From contig CM077115.1 in NCBI GenBank assembly GCA_039619475.1, forward strand, positions 103,538,393-103,602,392: DNA of 64,000 bases, in the 5' to 3' direction. Shown one piece after another: positions 62,201 through 64,000 of the stretch. The position numbers were made by a program, and so were the translations under genes. Source of the DNA: Icerya purchasi. Its lineage: Eukaryota > Arthropoda > Insecta > Hemiptera > Monophlebidae. The notes under the pieces were generated by a model that was given only the letters and a program-made list of their open reading frames with translations, had not been told where the DNA came from and did not search any database. Positions within the stretch are counted from its first letter, which is position 1; every line of letters begins with the position of its first letter.

Positions 62201-63865
62201 GTTCAGCTAGAGCCTCACCACAACCTAATACTGCATAGTTTTACGTGCATTTAACAAACTCCACTAGACTGAAGGTAGATAGAATAACTGAACATAATAT
62301 AATATTCCTAAAGTAGTAAAGAGTTTAATAAAAAAAAACGCAGATAGAAATATATTATTAAAATAAAAACACACTGAAATTTTTCCAGTAGCAAACTATG
62401 AATTTATAACTTAAAAAAGTATATTTATAAACAACAGGTTTGCAGCAGATTTTATATAGACTTAAATAAAAAGGATGTCTCCGTATAAGACACAATCATT
62501 TAACGGAAGATTGTTTCTGTTATAAATCTACTGCTAATTATTCAGTTTACATTAAAGAAATTAATTTTTATTTTAAAATTGCGTTTAAAAAAGAAATTAT
62601 TTGCTAATTTATATCTGTAATACGTGAAGGATAATTTTTTTAAAAGTAGATTAACTACGAGTAAAAGGAATTAATCATTTTTAACTTTTAATGTTAAATC
62701 ATGAATTATTAGAAGAAAAAAAAATAGAAGAAAATATTATAACATTTAAATATTAATTTTAATTTTGAGTTTGACACTATTTTCCTTTTTTGTACCATCC
62801 GTGTTTTGAATTTAATTTTAATCACATTATGTTACAATACAATCTCACTATTTTGTTAAACGTATCAGCGCGGTTAAGATTATGCAAGAATTTCAATTCA
62901 AATTATTGAATCACTAGTGCAAAGTTTCTGTGGCAGTTTAAAAAGTGAAAAATTATAATTAAAACTTTAGAAATGGCAAAATTTAATCAAGACGCCATAT
63001 CCATATAATAAAAAAATTATTTTTTTAAATCAAATAAAACATTTTTAATTATTAACAGGTTACAATGAAAATTCTCGCATAAAACTGCGATACCGAATTT
63101 AAGAGAAATATTTACCAAATTATCCGTAAGCAATACGTATTCTGCATGAGAGCCGGCTTCATGTGGTCTTGTTACACCTATAACCGTATCACCTATTTGT
63201 ACCGAAGTAACTTTTGTACCTTTTTCAACAACTACTCCAACGAAATCTCGACCCAATATTATCGGGAATTCACTAGATTTTCCGGTAAATAAATGATTTA
63301 TTCTTCTCAGTGCATTTAAAAAAACCTTACCATAACCATCTGCAATGAAAAAGAATCACATATTTTATATAAAACATAAGAATAACTTAAAATTACTTTT
63401 GCACCGTTTTAGTTTGATAATACTGATGCCGAAATTGTCTTCTGAACTGACGACTATTAGAGATTGTTGTTTTAATATTTTCTTTTCTGCAAAGTTACTT
63501 ATTTTAATTTTCATATTTAGTTATACTAATAATTTCACTTTTCTTTTAAAGATTCGTAATCCGTGATACTATTAAAAATGTATCAACCGATGAACACACG
63601 CGATTAACTCACCTATCATCAAAATATCCAAAGGGTTGACAGACGTAGCGGTAACTTTGACTAATACATCGTAGGGTCCTTTCACTTTAGGCACAGCAGT
63701 TACTACAGGTTTTATTGCAGATCCGTATTCGGTTAATTCCCACGCCACCATTGACTGCGCATCAACCATTTCGGCAAAAATAATAAATGAGCAGTAAAAC
63801 AATATAAACACAAACCGGACGCGAGCTACCACGGAACTGACTGACTTGAATTTAAATTCCAACAT
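44095..63865 (-). CDS. RTN4IP1: RTN4IP1-like mitochondrial NAD(P)H oxidoreductase, six exons
   Basis: Six minus-strand exons join in phase into about 401 residues: 63613-63865, 63116-63339, 61341-61538, 58319-58431, 53709-53997 and 44095-44223. Every intron has GT-AG ends. Visible in order are the GroES-like N-terminal half with SVNPLD (about residues 76-81) and LGRDFVG (about 113-119), the Rossmann nucleotide-binding loop GACGGVG (about 206-212), and the C-terminal GHLRGKIVI motif typical of RTN4IP1. Human RTN4IP1 is 396 residues, so the length fits. The family is a zinc-free medium-chain dehydrogenase/reductase of the mitochondrial matrix and inner membrane, needed for coenzyme Q and respiratory-chain function. 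That role is known for the family and is inferred here. The start at 63865 is chosen because it gives a basic, presequence-like N-terminus. Methionines at 63769 and 63751 are alternatives, and the frame stays open to the window edge, so the true start is not certain. No internal stop or frameshift is seen. Confidence 0.93.
45273..45291. repeat. (TA)n microsatellite at the transposon edge
   Basis: A TA tract directly followed by AGGGTGGGTAATTTATC, the apparent start of the mariner-type element below. Confidence 0.7.
45493..45680 (+). pseudogene. Transposase N-terminus (DUF4817-like HTH)
   Basis: ATG at 45493 starts MSKSVFSDAERAFIIEYCFS, followed by VQEKFKNEFGN. After a one-base shift it reads PNKSTIMRIVERLVF. 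The pattern (R-x-F-I-x-x-Y, VQ-x-x-F-x-x-F, PNK-x-TI-x-R-x-V) is that of the DUF4817 helix-turn-helix found at the start of many insect mariner-like transposases. It stops at the internal deletion. Confidence 0.75.
45674..45994 (+). pseudogene. Transposase C-terminal catalytic segment
   Basis: Reads RRIIGPFFFDGVINSDTCVE, FIWFQQDGAREHTSAQTM (second catalytic D in QQDGA), PPRTPDLTPSDFFL (third acidic position D), then a TGA in place of the tryptophan of FLWGYLK, and GYLKARIYVDNPQT. It matches the common insect mariner-type pattern WFQQDGATAHTA...PPRSPDLTPPDFFLWGYLK. The first catalytic D was in the deleted part. Confidence 0.85.
46037..46375 (+). pseudogene. Mariner transposase N-terminal fragment (second element)
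   Basis: Two frames give KQRAVITAEKVTPTEIHRHL, then VYVDDAIDRSTANRS, followed by VDETRSGRPIIATDDKHRKL and NDRRVTQHRIANHVGIS. These are the paired HTH motifs of SETMAR/Mos1-like mariner transposases (EIHRRL...DRSTVFRW, GRP...D-x-x-NDRR-T). It has no catalytic domain. It abuts the C-terminus of the preceding, different transposase, so the two form a chimera. Confidence 0.8.
46363..47618. repeat. Inverted-repeat element, copy C (long form)
   Basis: The ends at 46422-46492 and 47549-47618 are long inverted repeats (about 65 bp) built from ACGTAATTCTTAGGCCAG, a CCCC(A/G)TTAGA block and TGTCCCAATTTTATGTAA. Outside the left end, 46363-46414 repeats, in inverse orientation, the right arm of copies A and B (CTTGACCCCTCTTGC, TCTCTTTCTCTTC). 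The interior of about 1.05 kb has no coding frame. It includes a 12-bp inverted repeat (CATGGGCTACAT at 47353, ATGTAGCCCATG at 47441) and a 19-bp direct repeat (47238 and 47442). Confidence 0.75.
47640..47772 (-). repeat. tRNA-like SINE (second family)
   Basis: The minus strand has an A-box-like TAGCCTGGTTAAGTAGGC and a perfect B-box core GGTTCGATTCC within a T-arm CGGGTTCGATTCCCG. The acceptor ends do not pair, so it is not a tRNA gene. A short body follows (TTTACTGGTGCTGGG) to about 47640. It lies next to copy C of the inverted-repeat element. It differs from the SINE at 9.8 and 22.8 kb. Confidence 0.65.
49922..50090 (+). repeat. Inverted-repeat element, copy D (left-truncated)
   Basis: Matches the right two thirds of copies A and B: GGATTTTTGTTATTGTTA, ATGTCACAATTTTGTGTAAC, GAAAGTTAAATGTTAGGATA, and the right repeat TAAGAGTTACGTTGTAA (50067-50083). 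The left terminal repeat and the outer right arm are absent. Confidence 0.75.
51301..51324. repeat. (TA)n microsatellite
   Basis: About twelve TA units inside intron 5. Confidence 0.85.
53661..53681. repeat. (TA)n microsatellite next to the exon 5 donor
   Basis: About ten TA units lying 28 bp downstream (minus strand) of the exon 5 splice donor. Confidence 0.85.
53709..53997 (-). CDS. RTN4IP1: RTN4IP1-like exon 5
   Basis: One base finishes the split proline codon, then 96 codons follow. The acceptor is TGTTTTCAG|ATACG and the donor AAG|GTAATT. It starts YDIILDAAG (human FDFILDNVGG). It covers the rest of the nucleotide-binding domain and the helix IKELAQLAEERK that leads to the C-terminal strand. 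A (TA)n tract sits about 20 bp past the donor. Confidence 0.92.
54693..55280 (-). mobile_element. Non-autonomous hAT-like element, copy 2 of an inverted pair
   Basis: Read on the minus strand it starts CAGGGGCGGATTCAGAAAG and ends with the reverse complement of AGTGTCGGATCTAGGG, giving decayed inverted repeats with GCGGATTC/TCGGATCT cores. Flanks TTGTATGA (54685-54692) and ATGTATGT (55281-55288) agree at six of eight. It is homologous to 39143-39780 over its length but in the opposite orientation. No coding capacity. Confidence 0.78.
57467..58029. mobile_element. 563-bp inverted-repeat element (MITE)
   Basis: Perfect 13-bp terminal inverted repeat: ATAGTGTCCGACC at the left and its complement at the right. 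Just inside both ends are GAAAC/ACCGAAA-type repeats (CCGAAACCGAAAC left; GTTTCGG-type right), so the terminal zone is longer but diverged. The ends resemble hAT termini of the CAGTGTCCGAC type. The flanks share only ATGC, so the duplication length is uncertain. No open frame. Confidence 0.7.
58319..58431 (-). CDS. RTN4IP1: RTN4IP1-like exon 4
   Basis: Runs for 37 codons plus two bases. The acceptor is TTTCACAG|GTT and the donor CC|GTACGT. It encodes VGATCSKSAIP and FFLDYTDPNF, matching the second and third Rossmann strands (human VTAVCSQDA and DDVIDYKSG). The two trailing bases CC join the A that opens exon 5 to give a proline codon. Confidence 0.92.
58432..61340 (-). other. Intron 3 of the RTN4IP1-like gene (2.9 kb)
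   Basis: AT-rich with no recognised element. A 21-plus T run is at 60161-60182, which may mark an old poly-A tail of a minus-strand insertion, but no body is recognised beside it. Confidence 0.75.
61341..61538 (-). CDS. RTN4IP1: RTN4IP1-like exon 3 (Rossmann loop)
   Basis: Exactly 66 codons, phase 0 at both ends: acceptor TTGTAG|ATT and donor ACC|GTAAGT. It holds the conserved AASLLYAGLTAWSAL helix and the NAD(P)H-binding segment VLVVGACGGVGTIAVQLL. The glycine motif is intact, so nucleotide binding is expected. Confidence 0.95.
61539..63115 (-). other. Intron 2 of the RTN4IP1-like gene (1.6 kb)
   Basis: AT-rich. Nothing recognised apart from short A and T runs. Confidence 0.8.
63116..63339 (-). 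CDS. RTN4IP1: RTN4IP1-like exon 2
   Basis: Acceptor CATTGCAG precedes ATGGTTATGG, and the donor is TTG|GTAAAT. The two leading bases complete a GAT codon with exon 1, then 74 codons follow. They include GYGKVFLNALRR, FPIILGRDFVG and the motif GDTVIGVTRPHEAGSHAEYV. This is the GroES-like domain up to the substrate cleft. Alignment with human RTN4IP1 (GYGA, FPLTLGRDVSGVV, GTLSEFVVV) is clear by eye. The short intron 1 between exons 1 and 2 is 273 bp. Confidence 0.93.
63613..63865 (-). CDS. RTN4IP1: RTN4IP1-like exon 1 (N-terminus)
   Basis: Encodes about the first 84 residues plus one base of the next codon. It ends at ATG ATA G followed by the donor GTGAGT, so the intron is phase 1. The mature domain begins near MVAWELTEYG and includes VLVKVTATSVNPLDILM, the conserved first strands of the GroES-like fold. 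The 30 residues before it contain R/K residues and a hydrophobic run (VFILFYCSFIIFA). This could be a mitochondrial targeting sequence or a membrane anchor. The reading frame is open through the right edge, so the 5' limit is provisional. Confidence 0.88.
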
Positions 63866-64000
63866 AAACAATATTGTTAGCGCTACCTTTTTACATGAAT
63901 CATTTCGGTAGTTACAGGAGTAAGAGGGGTTAATAACCGCCGTCATATAACGTTCAAAGTCCGAACTAAAGCTATACAGAACACAGCTCACTGCATCACG

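Overview
The window looks like AT-rich nuclear DNA from an arthropod, most likely an insect with a fairly large, transposon-rich genome. The grounds are: one spliced metazoan gene with GT-AG introns from 0.27 to 9.5 kb; tRNA-derived SINEs; Jockey/I-type and RTE-type non-LTR retrotransposons; and hAT and Tc1/mariner DNA transposons. Many (TA)n and (AAT)n tracts are present. A hemipteran is possible, but the sequence does not settle the order. No bacterial-type operon, phage, plasmid or CRISPR signal was seen.

The only host gene I can support fills the right third on the minus strand (about 44.1-63.9 kb). It has six exons whose splice phases join into one protein of about 401 residues, a homologue of RTN4IP1 (mitochondrial NAD(P)H oxidoreductase of the zinc-free MDR superfamily). 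The last intron is about 9.5 kb and holds a nest of dead transposons. The 4.3-kb intron 4 holds two further terminal-inverted-repeat elements. The promoter and possibly more 5' sequence lie beyond the right edge.

The left two thirds (about 1-44 kb) read as intergenic DNA made largely of decayed mobile elements. From left to right they are: a nested cluster at 1.5-3.4 kb (two copies of a short inverted-repeat element, an RTE-like LINE tail, a tRNA-SINE-like piece and a possible LINE end); a hAT remnant at 7.1-8.0 kb; a SINE at 9.8-10.1 kb; two Jockey/I-like LINE copies with endonuclease, reverse transcriptase and RNase H remains at 11.3-14.3 and 16.0-18.5 kb; a second SINE copy at 22.8-23.1 kb; hAT-like elements at 24.6, 25.4 and 29.6-30.8 kb; a minus-strand LINE 3' piece at 37.2-38.6 kb; a poly-A-tailed retroelement end at 38.7-38.9 kb; a non-autonomous element at 39.1-39.8 kb with an inverted sister copy in intron 4; and a broken Tc1 transposase at 40.9-42.7 kb.

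None of the transposase or reverse transcriptase genes is intact. The most distinctive items are: a short inverted-repeat family (four copies) built around a roughly 24-bp repeated motif; a 267-bp hAT-type MITE with a perfect 8-bp target duplication; a pair of roughly 600-bp inverted sister elements; a SINE family sharing both tRNA head and body; and a chimera of two mariner-type transposase fragments inside the gene.
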